DNA of 64,000 nucleotides from contig MU004182.1 in the NCBI GenBank assembly GCA_010093605.1, positions 388,557-452,556 on the forward strand. The letters are read 5' to 3'. Source of the stretch: Lophium mytilinum. Taxonomy: Eukaryota > Ascomycota > Dothideomycetes > Mytilinidiales > Mytilinidiaceae. Both the position numbers and the translations under genes were made by a program. Shown here piece after piece: positions 22,718 through 34,200 of this stretch (position 1 is its first letter; every line of letters begins with the position of its first letter). Under the pieces are notes generated by a model. That model saw only the letters and a program-made list of their open reading frames with translations. It was not told the origin of the DNA and did not search any database.

Positions 22718-24848
22718 ATGGCCCCGACCAGCGGCACAACCACTGAGTTCGAAGCCGCTGCACTTGCACGCCGGCAAGCTCTAATCGGCGCCTCGGGACC
22801 CCTGGCCCTCTTCAAGAACCTCCGCGTCTTCGGCATCGCCTGCTTCGCCTGCCTTGGCGGTCTTCTATATGGCTACAACCAAGGTGTTTTCAGTGGTGTG
22901 CTGACTATGACTGCGTTCAAGAAGCGTAACTAGCTCCTAATACCCCTCATTGTTAGGCTAGATTCCCGAGCTAATGTCCACAGACATGGGCGACTACATC
23001 GAAGACGAAGCCACTCTAACCTGGAACGACTCCAAGCAAGGCTGGCTTGTCTCTATCCTTGAACTTGGCGCCTGGTTCGGGACGATGTACTCAGGCTTCC
23101 TCGCCGAAATCCTCTCCCGAAAGTACGCCATCCTCGTTAACGTTGCCGTCTTCATCCTCGGCGTCGTGATTCAGGTCACCGCTATTAGTGGTTCGGGTCA
23201 CAACTCCATCCTGGGCGGAAGATTCATAACGGGCATGGGCGTCGGCTCGCTTTCCATGATCGTGCCGATGTATAATGCTGAGATCGCGCCGCCGGAGGTT
23301 AGAGGCGCGCTAGTGGGATTGCAGCAGTTGAGCATTACGCTGGGCATTATGGTCAGTTTTTGGATTGACTACGGGACTGTGAGTTCAATGCCTCTAGTTA
23401 GCAACTTCGCAAGTCTTCCTGGCTAAATCGAATACGTAGAACTTCATCGGCGGGACTGGCGCGGGCCAGCACAACGGCGCATGGCTACTACCACTCTGCC
23501 TTCAACTTGTACCAGCTGTATTACTTGGCGTAGGGATGGTCTTCATGCCCTTCTCCCCGCGCTGGCTCGTCCACCACGATCGCGTCCCCGAAGCCCGCCG
23601 CGTGCTCGCTAAACTCCGCAACCTTCCGCAAGACCACGAGCTGATCGAGCTCGAGTTCGCGGAGATCAGGGCGCAGAGTCTATTTGAAAAGCGATCACTG
23701 CAGGAGAACTTCCCGCATTTGCGGGAGCAGACGGCGTGGAATGTTGCACAGCTGTGAGTCCAACTCTTTCATAATTGCGACGGGGTTAGGAGAGAAGCTG
23801 ATGATCGGCAGGCAATTCGTCGCTATCGGGTCCCTATTCAAGTCAAAGCCCATGTTCAAGCGCGTTGTTGTTGCTACAGTGACGATGTTCTTCCAGCAGT
23901 GGACAGGAATCAATGCCATTCTGTATTACGCGCCTAAGATTTTCAATGGGCTAGGGCTGTCGTCGAACGCGGTCTCTTTGCTTGCTACTGGGGTTGTTGG
24001 GATTGCTATGTTTTTGGTATGTTGAAACGACTGACATTTCTAGCAGTGCAGGTGCTGATGTGTGAGCAGGCTACGATACCGGCGGTCATGTACGTGGACA
24101 AGCTTGGTCGAAAGCCAGTTCTCATATGGGGTGCTGTGGGTATGGGAACGTGCCATGTTATCATTGTAAGCATTCGCTCTCATGGGGATGCCCTCGCTAA
24201 CGATGAGAAACAGGCCGTCATCACCGCCAAAAACCAATACCAATGGCCCTCCCACCAATCCGCCGGCTGGGCCGCCGTAGTCATGGTCTGGCTGTTTGTC
24301 ATCCACTTTGGTTACTCGTGGGGTCCCTGTGCCTGGATCGTTATATCTGAAATCTGGCCTCTGTCAAATAGGCCGTACGGTATTGCGCTTGGTGCATCAA
24401 GCAACTGGTAATCATAAAACATGTGTACGTCCATACGGGTTTGGGGCTGACTGCTATTTATAGGATGAACAACTTCATCGTCGGCCAAGTGACTCCAGAC
24501 ATGCTGTCGAAAATGACATACGGCACTTACATTTTCTTCGGTCTCCTGACCTTCGGCGGTGCATTATTTGTCTGGCAATTCGTCCCTGAGACGAAGGGGC
24601 TCTCGCTTGAAGAGATGGATTTAGTATTCGGGAGTGTGGGTATGGCGGAAAGAGAGCGGGAGAGGTGGCAAGAGGTTCAGCGGGAAGTAGGGCTTGACCA
24701 GCTGCTTGGAAGAAGTGCGAGTATGGGAGAAGAGAAGGCTGCGGTTGAGAAGAGGGGTGTGTTAGAGGATACAGAGGTCTCTGTTGAGAAGCACGACGAG
24801 GTGCATCCTGCGGAGACAAGCGCGACTGAGAAGACTGAGGGAAAATAG
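22718..24848 (+). CDS. MFS sugar porter (hexose/monosaccharide transporter)
   Basis: Seven exons (22718-22925, 22984-23378, 23440-23753, 23812-24016, 24070-24165, 24214-24407, 24464-24848) give 598 aa with about twelve hydrophobic segments. Sugar-porter signatures are present: GGLLYGYNQGVFSGVL in TM1, the loop motif SRKYAIL, GRFITGMGVGSLSMIVPMY with AEIAPPEVRGALVGLQQL, SPRWLVHHDR (PESPRWL type) after TM6, FFQQWTGINAILYYAP in TM7, YVDKLGRKPVL, and PETKGLSLEEMD at the end of TM12. The last about 80 residues are a charged cytosolic tail. Plasma-membrane, proton-coupled or facilitative uptake is expected; which sugar cannot be read from sequence. Intron 1 splits the conserved KKHMGDY codon. Confidence 0.92.
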
Positions 24849-25091
24849 AGACGTGTGGTATCTATCTGAGGGGGTACTTGTATCGCTCACAACTGATTTC
24901 AGATTCTTCTCCCGAGCTACGAGAACACGTTATACGACCTCAAACGGTGGCAAGATAAGTCGACTACAACACAAGAGCTTGAAACCGTGCCCAATTTACG
25001 CTGTCCATAATGGCACATCTCGTCTATATTTCTGGTCATATGCTAGAGCACCTCAGCCAGTGGTAAGCAAATGCGTCTGATGAACTCTTGC

Positions 25092-25787
25092 CTAGGAGCG
25101 ATATGGGTTTTGAGGCTTCGCAGAGGTGTTGTATTGATGTGGAGGTCTTGGAGAGGTGCTGGAGCCGCCCTGAGTAGGCCAACCGGCTGGCAACTCGGTA
25201 GGAGCCATTCCTTTTTTGCCTTCATCCTCCGCTGTTGATTCTGAGTTGGCCGGTAGCTCCACGGGAAGCCTCTCAGATTCAAATTTCTTGTAATGATGCT
25301 CTTCCTCTCTGTATGTGCTTGGGCTTTCATGTAGCGAGGCAGCTATAGTAGCACTTGGTACGATCGCCTCGGGTGCGGCTGGCTGCCATACCCATTGCCC
25401 TCTCTTGGGGAGTCCAGCTTGTGGAGACTGAGCCTTCTGTATACGTTGCGGTGAGGCGGGTGGAGGCGGCGTTTGTGGCCAGGCGGACGAAGGCGACGTG
25501 TGAGCCGGTGGTTGATGGAAGAGAGGATACGGCACGTTCTGCCGATTTTCAGCCGTCCAAGGTGGGTGTTGCTCGTCTGCTGGATACGGCGGTGGCTGAG
25601 GGTGCTGCTGATTCGGGTGTGACATGTCTGCATGCTTTGGAGGCCCAGATATGTAGGCTGGGTCGTGCGTTCGATACTCGTTGACCATTTCATCGTGGTG
25701 TGCAGACCCAGCTGCGAGAGCGTCCTCTTTTTCTTGCTTATGCTTCTGGTACTTCTTGTAAATGTACTTGCTAGGAATGGAAATCAT
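25092..25787 (-). CDS. Proline-rich protein of unknown function
   Basis: Single exon, 231 aa from the first ATG (MISIPSKYIYKKYQKHKQEK). The frame extends about 33 codons upstream without an ATG, so this part is leader. After a basic, lysine/tyrosine-rich amphipathic N-terminus the protein is Pro-, Gln- and His-rich (HPQPPPYPADEQHPPW, QTPPPPASPQ) with a PPPY motif that could bind WW domains. The C-terminus has ELPAGWPTQ and a Ser/Pro tail. Not recognised; composition is regular and Kozak context acceptable. Convergent with the sugar transporter. Confidence 0.55.
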   Translation of the reverse strand: MISIPSKYIYKKYQKHKQEKEDALAAGSAHHDEMVNEYRTHDPAYISGPPKHADMSHPNQQHPQPPPYPADEQHPPWTAENRQNVPYPLFHQPPAHTSPSSAWPQTPPPPASPQRIQKAQSPQAGLPKRGQWVWQPAAPEAIVPSATIAASLHESPSTYREEEHHYKKFESERLPVELPANSESTAEDEGKKGMAPTELPAGWPTQGGSSTSPRPPHQYNTSAKPQNPYRS

Positions 25788-26896
25788 GTTCGCGACAAGG
25801 ATGAATTGGAGTGTAGGGATAGCGCGAGCGATAGTGCTTAGTCGTGGGAGTATGAGGCTTTGATGAGGGAAACTGAAAGAACTCAAGAAGAAAAGAATTG
25901 ATTCAGCTCATATAGGAGATGTATCTCGACTAATTAGGTAGATCCTAAGCACTACTAGGCATCTATGATATACAGGGAATTACCGAGCTATCAGCTGCGC
26001 ATTGAAGCAGCAACTTGTAGATTGGTATGCGCAATTCGCTTACTTTGCCGGAAAACCCCTGTCGCCGCTAAACTTGCCTCAAACGTCTTAGCGCAGAATC
26101 CTATTTCTGCCTCCTCAAACTCCTCTTCTCTTCTACTTCTCCATTTCGTCCTTGCCATGCCATCTCCCTTCTATAAACTCATCTGTCGACGTTGATTTAT
26201 ATCAAGTGTTGTACCATGCTACCGACTTCTTCGGTTCCGCCACGACCTGGGCATGTCTGGATCCGCAGTGGCGCATCCCGTCTACCAACAGGGGAGACAC
26301 GGAGGGGAGGTAGGAAGAATGAGGCAGGAGGCAGGAAGTAGCAGGCAGAAGTATTATTTTCAAGACGTATCTACTGACTCAACGTAAAGAGTCTATGATT
26401 TTTCCGACAGGAGCTGGACCAAGCATAGATTGTGCATTGTTCAGCGTTGGAAGTCATAAATTAATGAATTCAGATATCCGATGATTCGAATGAGGAGGCC
26501 CGTCGACCTAGTTTATGATGCATGACCTTTCCGAAGAGAATGGGTGAGACGGGCGGACGACCGAACTCTCTCTCTCTCAAATTTCATATGGAGTCCCTCT
26601 TAATTTTTTTTAATTCCAATACGCAATTCCAATCCGTTTCGTACTTCTCCATCTTCAGAATGTCTTTGTCTCATGAGAAAATGTGTAGCCTGCTCGAATT
26701 TAATAACAAAGTGGGCAAAAGGCATGGCATCTCAACAATGTTGAATTCTTGAAACAATGCTAACATGAACTTTGTATATAAACGTGTCATACTTCTGGCA
26801 CATACTGCTCACCAGTCACTTGCAAGATCATTCACTTGCAAAAGCATTCACAGACTGGCTAATTCATATCAAACACTCGGCCCCCTAAATACCAAC
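25788..26896. other. Intergenic region with TATA box of the RING gene
   Basis: 1.1 kb gap. The useful signal is TATATAAA at 26775-26782, 115 bp before the RING-gene ATG. This makes the in-frame ATG at 26765 an unlikely start because it would lie upstream of the TATA box. The rest is AT-rich without recognised elements. Confidence 0.5.
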
Positions 26897-27784
26897 ATGA
26901 ACCAGCCAGAAAGCAATGCTCCCGCTTCTCGCGCAGCCATTCCAGACCTTGATTTCACGGTCTTCGAAACATATCTTGGTCTAGAAGCGGTGTTGACAAA
27001 TAACCCGTCCATCTCATCTCCATGGTGGCTTCGCGGTCACTTGATGTTCCTGATCATGGAATACGCACGACAAGTCGCAGTAGAAGTCTACGAAAACCCA
27101 TCGAGGCCCACGGACGAATATCGCGAACTTTGCTTTGAACGAGTTGCCAAACTCCGTTCTCTCTTTCCCAAAGTTGAAGAACTTGGGCCATTCACAGCTT
27201 CTCTGCGAGATCGAGTTTCAGCAATGAGCCAGGATCTAAACTTACGTGGAGGCACAGACACACACTATCGCGAACTCTCTGCTAGGATACGTGAAATTGT
27301 CTTCTCCTATGCACGGCGGTACTTCGTCCAAATGCACCGAAATCGAGCTGCAGACGTCCGACATTGGCGGGAGTTCTTTTATGGAATGGCATCGTTCGGA
27401 AATACCATTTCCCCAACTGGTCAAAGGTCAGCGGATGAGATTGGCCAAAGCCTATGCCACTTTTTCATCCGTAGAGAGCTTCTCACAAATTCCCTGACTG
27501 TGGAAGAGATTGCGGCGCGATGTGACCCCCTCGATGATGAATGCGCGATTTGTGTGAGTAGTTATGATCAAGGTCACACTCCTGTAATAACTCTAGCGTG
27601 CAAACATATCTTCGGGAAGGAATGTTTGACAGACTGGTTGGACATCAACAAGAGGGCTACAACCTGCCCTATGTGCCGTACGCCTCTGGCAGTATCACAA
27701 GCCCCAGCATCTCAAGATGAACTTGCGGAGCGTGCACATGAGGCAGCTGGTCAGTTCTGGCATAACTGGCTTGATAGGCCTTAA
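26897..27784 (+). CDS. RING-type zinc finger protein (putative E3 ubiquitin ligase)
   Basis: Single exon, 295 aa from MNQPESN; a longer start at 26765 is rejected because of the TATA box inside it. Residues 1-200 are helical and without known domain. The RING finger occupies about 216-260: Cys216, Cys219, Cys235, His237, Cys243, Cys257, Cys260, followed by RTPL. The fifth position of the H2-type cross-brace (the His in CxHxFHxxC) is Gly240 here (CKHIFGKEC), a variation that I also associate with other fungal RING proteins. The W247 that contacts E2 enzymes is kept (CLTDWL). Ubiquitin transfer is inferred from the family. Confidence 0.8.
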   Translation: MNQPESNAPASRAAIPDLDFTVFETYLGLEAVLTNNPSISSPWWLRGHLMFLIMEYARQVAVEVYENPSRPTDEYRELCFERVAKLRSLFPKVEELGPFTASLRDRVSAMSQDLNLRGGTDTHYRELSARIREIVFSYARRYFVQMHRNRAADVRHWREFFYGMASFGNTISPTGQRSADEIGQSLCHFFIRRELLTNSLTVEEIAARCDPLDDECAICVSSYDQGHTPVITLACKHIFGKECLTDWLDINKRATTCPMCRTPLAVSQAPASQDELAERAHEAAGQFWHNWLDRP

Positions 27785-29057
27785 AGTCAGACCAAGCCGA
27801 GTCGGAGCAAGACGAATTCGAGTCTGAGTAAGATGAGATTGAAGGTTGTACATCTTGATCATCCTTACAGCTTCCAACGGCCACAGGCGGACCTCAGTCT
27901 TGACTAAGTAACGTCATGAAGCCCTGATGTAGATAGGTAAGCCATACAGCTCTTTTCCTTATCTTGACTCAAACTTCCGACTCCCACTATTTCAGATTCC
28001 CTCAACATAGAATGTAACATGAGATTTTCCAGCTCTACCCCTCTTCTTACTTGCGATTGATGACCATTCTAATGACATGACCATATTCGTTTACCTAGGC
28101 ACGTGATGTTTCAACTCCAGTAGAATACCGTCGATATTGTTTTAACAACTCCGCAGACCACGCCAATGTCTTCTCATCTAAGCACCCAAGAGATGTCTTC
28201 TTAAAGCGCTCATCCAGAATGTTCAGCACTTTTTCTAGTATTCAAGATGGGTCAAAGTATATAGAGCTTCGCCACGACGTACGGCCACTCGCCTAGCTAA
28301 GTAAAGTATTTATTAGTAGACGTTCACACACGACTCACAAGCCTGTTGCTTCGCGTTCCAACCTCAAAATTCTTGCGAAATTCGAAAGTAACCTCCTCAC
28401 GGGGATTCTCTGCGCATCGTTCCTAGTTTATTATGGTGACATCGGTTCAAGTACTGATCCTCGTGCAGAAACTCGAGGCCTGCAATAGAGACTACACAAG
28501 TCCGCCGGGCCCATATGTCATTCTCTGTGTGTTATAGAATAGTTGACAGTAAGCAACGTCGCTTTCAGGGATTCGTAGAGGAGTCACGACGTTCATTTCT
28601 TTCCAAGTTTATTTTTTGGAGCTTATCAGCGACACATTTAATCTTCCAAATCAATGACATAATAGTATTGCTTGCCAGCTAACGCGCAGCCTTTCATCTT
28701 CCTAAAAGAGTACACGTTCTCTATACCAGTGCCCATCGACCCTTGCAAAGTCGACTTTTTAAGGCAGTCTCACCCGGTGATATTATTTTCCAGGCCATAT
28801 TAACCCCGTGTTCAGCATACGCACGGCCCCTGAACAGATCACAAGACAGCAACACACCCCAGACTTCATTTCTACAACTCTGACGTCATCAATTTATTCC
28901 TCAAATATCATCCAGGAGGCTGGTCTTCTCACAACCACCCCACAGAGTCTAGACTCGGTCTCACGTTGTCTCACTTCCTACAAATCACCGTCCTACAACT
29001 CAAACCAACTTGCCCTTGTCTTTAGCCTCATAGTTTAGGCTTACAAGCCACCCTACC
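27785..29057. other. Intergenic region without recognised genes
   Basis: 1.27 kb, AT-richer than the flanking genes. Only short frames are found, none with gene-like composition. A TATTATT-rich part lies near 28780 and a CA-rich leader-like stretch precedes the next ATG. No repeat or RNA gene seen. Confidence 0.4.
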
Positions 29058-29591
29058 ATGTCTGGGCCACCTGCAGCACGCGTTGATGCCATCATCGATG
29101 GCGAGAGCGGGAGCCTTCCTGCACGGGAGACCACCACGTTACCTATGATTGACGGAACGACCATTACCCCTATTCCGGAGTCTGTGGATCTGAGCAAAGT
29201 AGCGGCCACTTCGTCCTTGCCTTTGTCTCAAAGTGGAGCCGATCTTATCAAACTAACGGCGTCGCTATCCTCTACAATTCTCGCTGAAAACCTCGCGAGT
29301 TTCAAAACATCTTCCTCAAGCACTCAATCGGCCTCGGTAACCCGTCTCTCACATGTGGTAGCCTCGCACTACAACGTAGCCTTAGAGGACTGGGATATTT
29401 TCGTTCAGAGTTTGCCGGAAAAGCCTGAAGTCGATAGCAGGATGCCACCTCTCGAACGGTACTTCTGTACGACCAATCTTACCGTTGAAGAAGCAGCTCG
29501 ATACGAACAAGACCCCATCGTGGATTGGATCCTCCTAAATCTGGATATTACTAAATATATCGTGCATTGTGCCGACACATTGCAGGAGTGA
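29058..29591 (+). CDS. Small hypothetical protein
   Basis: Single exon, 177 aa, ATG with ACC at -3 (CTACCATGTC). The N-terminal half is Ser/Thr-rich and disordered; the C-terminal half is a compact acidic region with aromatic residues (NVALEDWDIFVQSLPEKPEV, then RMPPLERYFCTTNLTVEEAA and DPIVDWILLNLDIT). No signal peptide or membrane segment. I do not recognise it. Codon positions look coding, and a CAAC-rich leader precedes the start. Confidence 0.5.
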   Translation: MSGPPAARVDAIIDGESGSLPARETTTLPMIDGTTITPIPESVDLSKVAATSSLPLSQSGADLIKLTASLSSTILAENLASFKTSSSSTQSASVTRLSHVVASHYNVALEDWDIFVQSLPEKPEVDSRMPPLERYFCTTNLTVEEAARYEQDPIVDWILLNLDITKYIVHCADTLQE

Positions 29592-30218
29592 TGGATCCCG
29601 TTGGCGATTGTCCACGCCGACAAAAAGCTCGCAAAGGTGCAGCAAGATGCCGATGACTGAGAATATCACAAAAGAGCGCAAAGTGCCTCCCATCTCAGGC
29701 TGCAGCCCCAGGGCAGAAACATCGGCGTGGACGTGAATGCTTATTTTGGCACGGAACTACGGGCTGGGTCGAAGACTTGCAGGATTGGTACTGGTGGGAA
29801 TCTAGGCCATCTCGCAAGCATGGTCTCCTTGATCAAGTTTCCTGAAATGGCTATTAATCGTTCTGTAGGCATCTTCAAGGGGTAGTCGACAGAATGGCAT
29901 AAGACTCGATTGCAGGGAGTGCCATTCTCAAATGGCCCTTCCCTGAACTGGTCTCCAGCCTGTAGTGACGGACACGGACCAGATGATCTGGGTGGGGCCT
30001 TTCGAGGTAGCAACGTCCAGGGAACAGGTTGCGGGTTCGTAACAGTCGGACCGATATGTTAAATGTCTTCACACTGAAATTGCGTTTGGCCGATTTGTTC
30101 CTTTCTCTTGCCCGTCACATTCTTGCTCTTAGTTTCTCTTGAAGGGCTGATAATGCTGAGAGCTCATTGCTTATCGATTATGCTGGGTAGGATAGTTTAA
30201 TGGTTTTTGGTTTCATTG
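29592..30218. other. Intergenic stretch beside the decayed subtilase
   Basis: Short frames on both strands; a plus-strand stretch at about 29730-30060 reads open apart from one stop and contains several cysteines (KTCRIGTGG, PACSDGHGPDDLGG, GTGCGFVTVGPIC). It could be part of another decayed gene but I do not recognise it. Confidence 0.3.
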
Positions 30219-30678
30219 CTCAGCTTCAATCGTCAAGTTGGTCAATATCTACGTGAGTGGCTTCCACAGAAACTAGGTCCCGATGACGACAATATCATTA
30301 CCGTCGGGTGCGTGGATAGTGACGGAAATCGTGATTGAAAGTCACCAAACCAGCGTCCCGGAAGTGAAGGCTTTATGACGGTGTATGCGCAAGGAGTAAA
30401 TGTACGAGTAGCAATTAACAAAGGAGGAGAAAGGACAGGGAGTGGATCAAGCTTTGCAGCTCCGGCAGTTGTAAGCATGTCGTTCCCGAAGCTCTTTCAA
30501 TAAAACACTAATCGATTCGGGCTAATAGGCAGGATTTGCCGCGTATATCATGTCGATTGGATAATACTCGGACGAGGGAGCTCCTATAGATCCCGATAGG
30601 ATGAAAAGGGTCATTATTGAGCGTTCCTATCCCAGGGTGGTAGTTCCGGTAGCATGCAGTGGAGCACCAAACGAGTAA
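30219..30678 (+). pseudogene. Decayed subtilase (peptidase S8) C-terminal fragment
   Basis: One plus-strand frame reads as the C-terminal part of a fungal subtilisin-like protease: WLPQKLGPDDDNIITVGCVD, then EGFMTVYAQGVNVRVAINKG, then the catalytic-serine block GSGSSFAAPAV, a 58 bp intron (30471-30528, GTAAGC donor, TAG acceptor) and AGFAAYIMSIG. In-frame stops fall after GNRD and after MSIG, and the catalytic Asp and His regions are absent upstream, so the gene is broken. The remaining reading (YSDEGAPIDPDRMKRVIIE) still looks protein-like, which suggests fairly recent decay. Subtilases are secreted or vacuolar proteases; the original role is unknown. Confidence 0.7.
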
Positions 30679-31202
30679 ATCCCCATGGGAATCGAACCCT
30701 TCGTCTTCGCATATACTGACTTTCGTGAATAGAGCCGCCGCCAGTAGTTACAAATCATCTTCGACAACTTCCACGGCATCTATAGTGCTCTTAAGCATGA
30801 CTCCACTGTTGGGGGTGCCCTGGCTGCTAAACAGCCCCGTCGGTCAAGAGATAGTCTGATCTGTACTGCTCAGACCTTGACATCGCCCCTGGATCTTAGA
30901 AGTTCTGCGGGGTTCCTCAAGCAGTGGCGAACCAGTGTGCTCAGACGTACGGCCTGTCGCATTCAGAGGGCGGATATTGCATCTAATCCGGAATTGTGAA
31001 ACTACCCTTAGGCGCCAGCGATAGTGACAGAAAAGGTTACGAGTATGAACGACAAAGATAAGACTGTAACTAACTTGACAAGCCGTACCTTCAATTCTTG
31101 CAAGTGAGAAGCTTGGAAAAACCATTGTGTTGTTGAAGTGCCCGAAAGCACGAATTCGTTGACTACTGCTCTAGCCATGTACCAAAGCACCATGGAAGGT
31201 TA
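30679..31202. other. Intergenic stretch downstream of the subtilase fragment
   Basis: No supported gene. It may contain further decayed sequence (short frames interrupted every 20-60 codons) and the 3' end of the FunK1-type gene. Confidence 0.35.
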
Positions 31203-34200
31203 TCAAGGCTTCCAACTCAAAATCATCTGCTGCCTCAGCAAAAACCGCCTCAAATTATCGTCCACCGGCTTCACCACCATATTCAGCATATCCGCCTTCT
31301 CTGCCTCGTCCCTCTTCGCCTTCTCCTTTTCCAGCTTCCGCCTCAGCCACTCCTCTCGCTTCTCATGAATCTTCGCGAACTCCTCCCCAGCTTTCCCATC
31401 CCCCAAATACTCATCCATCACCCTCACCGCCTCCAAAAACCTCTTCACATCCTGATCCCTCTCCTCCTCCACCCTCTCAAACGTCCCCCCATGCAAAAAC
31501 CCCTCATACTCCGCGCGCCACTCAAAATCCCTCTTCCCATTCTCCTCAATATCCTCCTTATCCTCCCTCCACAACCGGCCCGTCTGCCGCTCCCTATCCG
31601 GCTCCCAGACATAACTCTTCGGAATCCCCTCACGCACGCGAAACCACTCCTTCTTCCGCCACTCCTCCCTCCGCTCCGCCTGCTTCCCCAGCCACACCTG
31701 GTGCTCCGACCTCTTCCACTCGTCCTCGGCCCGCGATGCCTTCTCATAGCGCCTCGCCTCCCGCAGCGGCGCCTCCGTCGGCGGCGGCTTGACCACGCAC
31801 TTGACGCGCTGGCAGCGGCCGCGGTGCAGGACGTTGCCCAGCTCCTGCATGCACGCCCACCACTCCGCGTCGGCGAGGTAGGCGGCGCGCATGCTGGGCT
31901 TGAGGAGCTCCCAGCCGTGGTCGTCGGGGATTTTCTGGTGCGCGCCGCTGCCGACGCCGAGGACGGCCATTTCGCGCATGAAGCGCGGCGCGGGGCCGTC
32001 GGCGTAGTGCAGGTGGGGTGGGGCTTCGGTGGCGCACTGGAGGAGGACGAGGTAGAAGGAGTCCATGTCGTGGCAGAGGTTGCGGTGCGTGAGGTCCGCG
32101 GGGATGGAGAGATAGGGGGAGGTGAAGCCGGGGGTGCTGTGGGTGAGGCCGCGCCAGGAGAGGCCGTGGTTGTCGAGGGCGTTGGACCAGTCGATTAGAG
32201 TGCCCCAGCGGTCGGAGAAGGTGGTGTTGCCGGTGAGGGGGGTGTATTGGCGCGGGACGACGATGTTATCGATGGAGATGTCGCCGTGCATGACGCCTCT
32301 GTCGCCGCTCATCCAGGCGTCGTAGTAGACGATTATTGCGTCTCTTACGATCCGCATCAGGTCCTTCGGGCGTCTCAAAGAACGCACTACGTCGCTGAGT
32401 GGAGTGCAGTATGGCGTGAGAAGCTGTGTCATCTTCCTTGGAGGGTTTTGTGGATTTATATCTGCCACCTCCGCATAGCAAGAAGGTACTTGTCCAGATG
32501 CTATAGCCTGGCCTTCAGCATCTTCAGGCCAAGCGGAATTGATCCAGTAGGGCGTTGGGATTCCACGGATATTGACGACGAGAAAGTCCCGCATTATCTC
32601 GACTTCTGGACGGGGCAGCGAGTTCTTCGAGGGCCCCACGAGTTCCCATGAAGTCTTCAAGACGCAGGCATTCGCGGATACTCCTTCACGGCCGCCACCA
32701 GACCCATCCGCTCCATCTTCGTCAACCGTGAGGGGATCATGCAGGTATGTTTTGGCCGCCTTGACGTATCCAGTATCCGCGACGCCGTAGGCCTGTTTCT
32801 CTTCGAGACTCATGTTATTCTCGGTCCGCTCCCGCTTCGTGTAGGCATGCTCGAAGACCAACTGCTGTCTCGTTTCGTTTTTGCACATATCCGAGCCCTC
32901 AAGACACCACTCGTTGTTCTCTAGCTTCATCTTCCAGCCTTTTGTGTCGTCACCACCCTCTTTAGTGAACGGAAAACCCGCGTGATGCCGATTGGCCCAG
33001 AAAAGCTCTAACAGCGCCTCTGTTCTCTGTGCCTTTTCCCTATATCGATCATCTTTCAGGTCTTGCAACTGCTTTGCAATTTCCGGGTTATTCCGCTGTT
33101 TTGTTTCTTCCTCGTAGTTGTAGATTTCTTTATGCCAATCATCCAGGCGATCGTGCAAGTTCTTGATAGCAGCGACCTCTCCGACGCTAAGCTCACTGTC
33201 GTTCCAGTCGAAATAACCGGTTTTCAGCTGGCTGTGACCACGGAACTTTCCCTGGGCGGCCCAATAGTCGTCCATGCGAAACCCAAGAGGCAAGGGGCTT
33301 TCTACTCCACAATCTTCATACACAGTTTTATTGAGGGTGGGACCTCGGCGGGGTGCCAATCCATTGTCCATACGACGGTATGGAGGACTGTCGTATTCAA
33401 TATCTGAAGACGAGATATCGCTATATCGCCTCCGCCTCTTTGGCGAAGGAGTTTCCGCATCATCAGAGTCCTCGGATTCTGATGTACTTGAACTCCTGTA
33501 CCGCTTACGAGCGTTGGTCTTTTGGGGCTTCTTGCGACGTTCGGTTGACTCGGAACTATCGCTCGTGACTCGTAGACGGGGTAGAGGGGTTTCTGGACCT
33601 TCTTTTGTAGAGGTCCTCCAGTCGTCGTCGTCACTAACGGAAGTGTCCTCCCAATCTTCGTCTACGTGTTCAGGGTGGACTTGGTAGTCGTTTGCGTCGT
33701 CACTGGGGAAGTCTGCTCCTGTCCTCTCGTCTCCGTTCTCTGAACCATCTTTAGCGGCCACGGAGGCGTCGTCCCGTCCTTCGGGGAGTTCTGTGTCTTC
33801 TACAATAGGTGGTAGGTCCTGAAGGGTTGGATTTGAGACGTTCGTCATGACGGCATCCTCAACCCCAATCGGAGCGGAGGAACTTCCCTCTGTACCAGAT
33901 GAGGCAAGGTCGTTGGTTTCCTGGCTTGGAGCATCCGCCATGGTGATATCTTCGCCGGCGCCTTGGGTTTCGCTAGCCTTATAGGGCTCTTTTGGGGTTT
34001 GTTCCATGGCCGTAACGGCCTGCACAAAACCGCCCCTGCATGCGAACGATATTGGCACAGCTTTCGGGGCGCCCGTAACATCAGCCCTCTCAACCATTCC
34101 CACAACCTCTTCTCCATCATCTTCGCCACTCCCCTCATCCATCTCCACATCCTCCTCACTCCCGTCTCCACCCCTTTCCACAATCATCTTCAACTCCCCC

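Noticed and set aside
26765-26896. N-terminal extension of the RING protein from ATG 26765
   Set aside because: It would include the TATATAAA box at 26775-26782; the ATG at 26897 fits better.
31365-32198. Plus-strand leucine/proline-rich ORF opposite the FunK1 gene
   Set aside because: Antisense shadow of a GC-rich kinase region.
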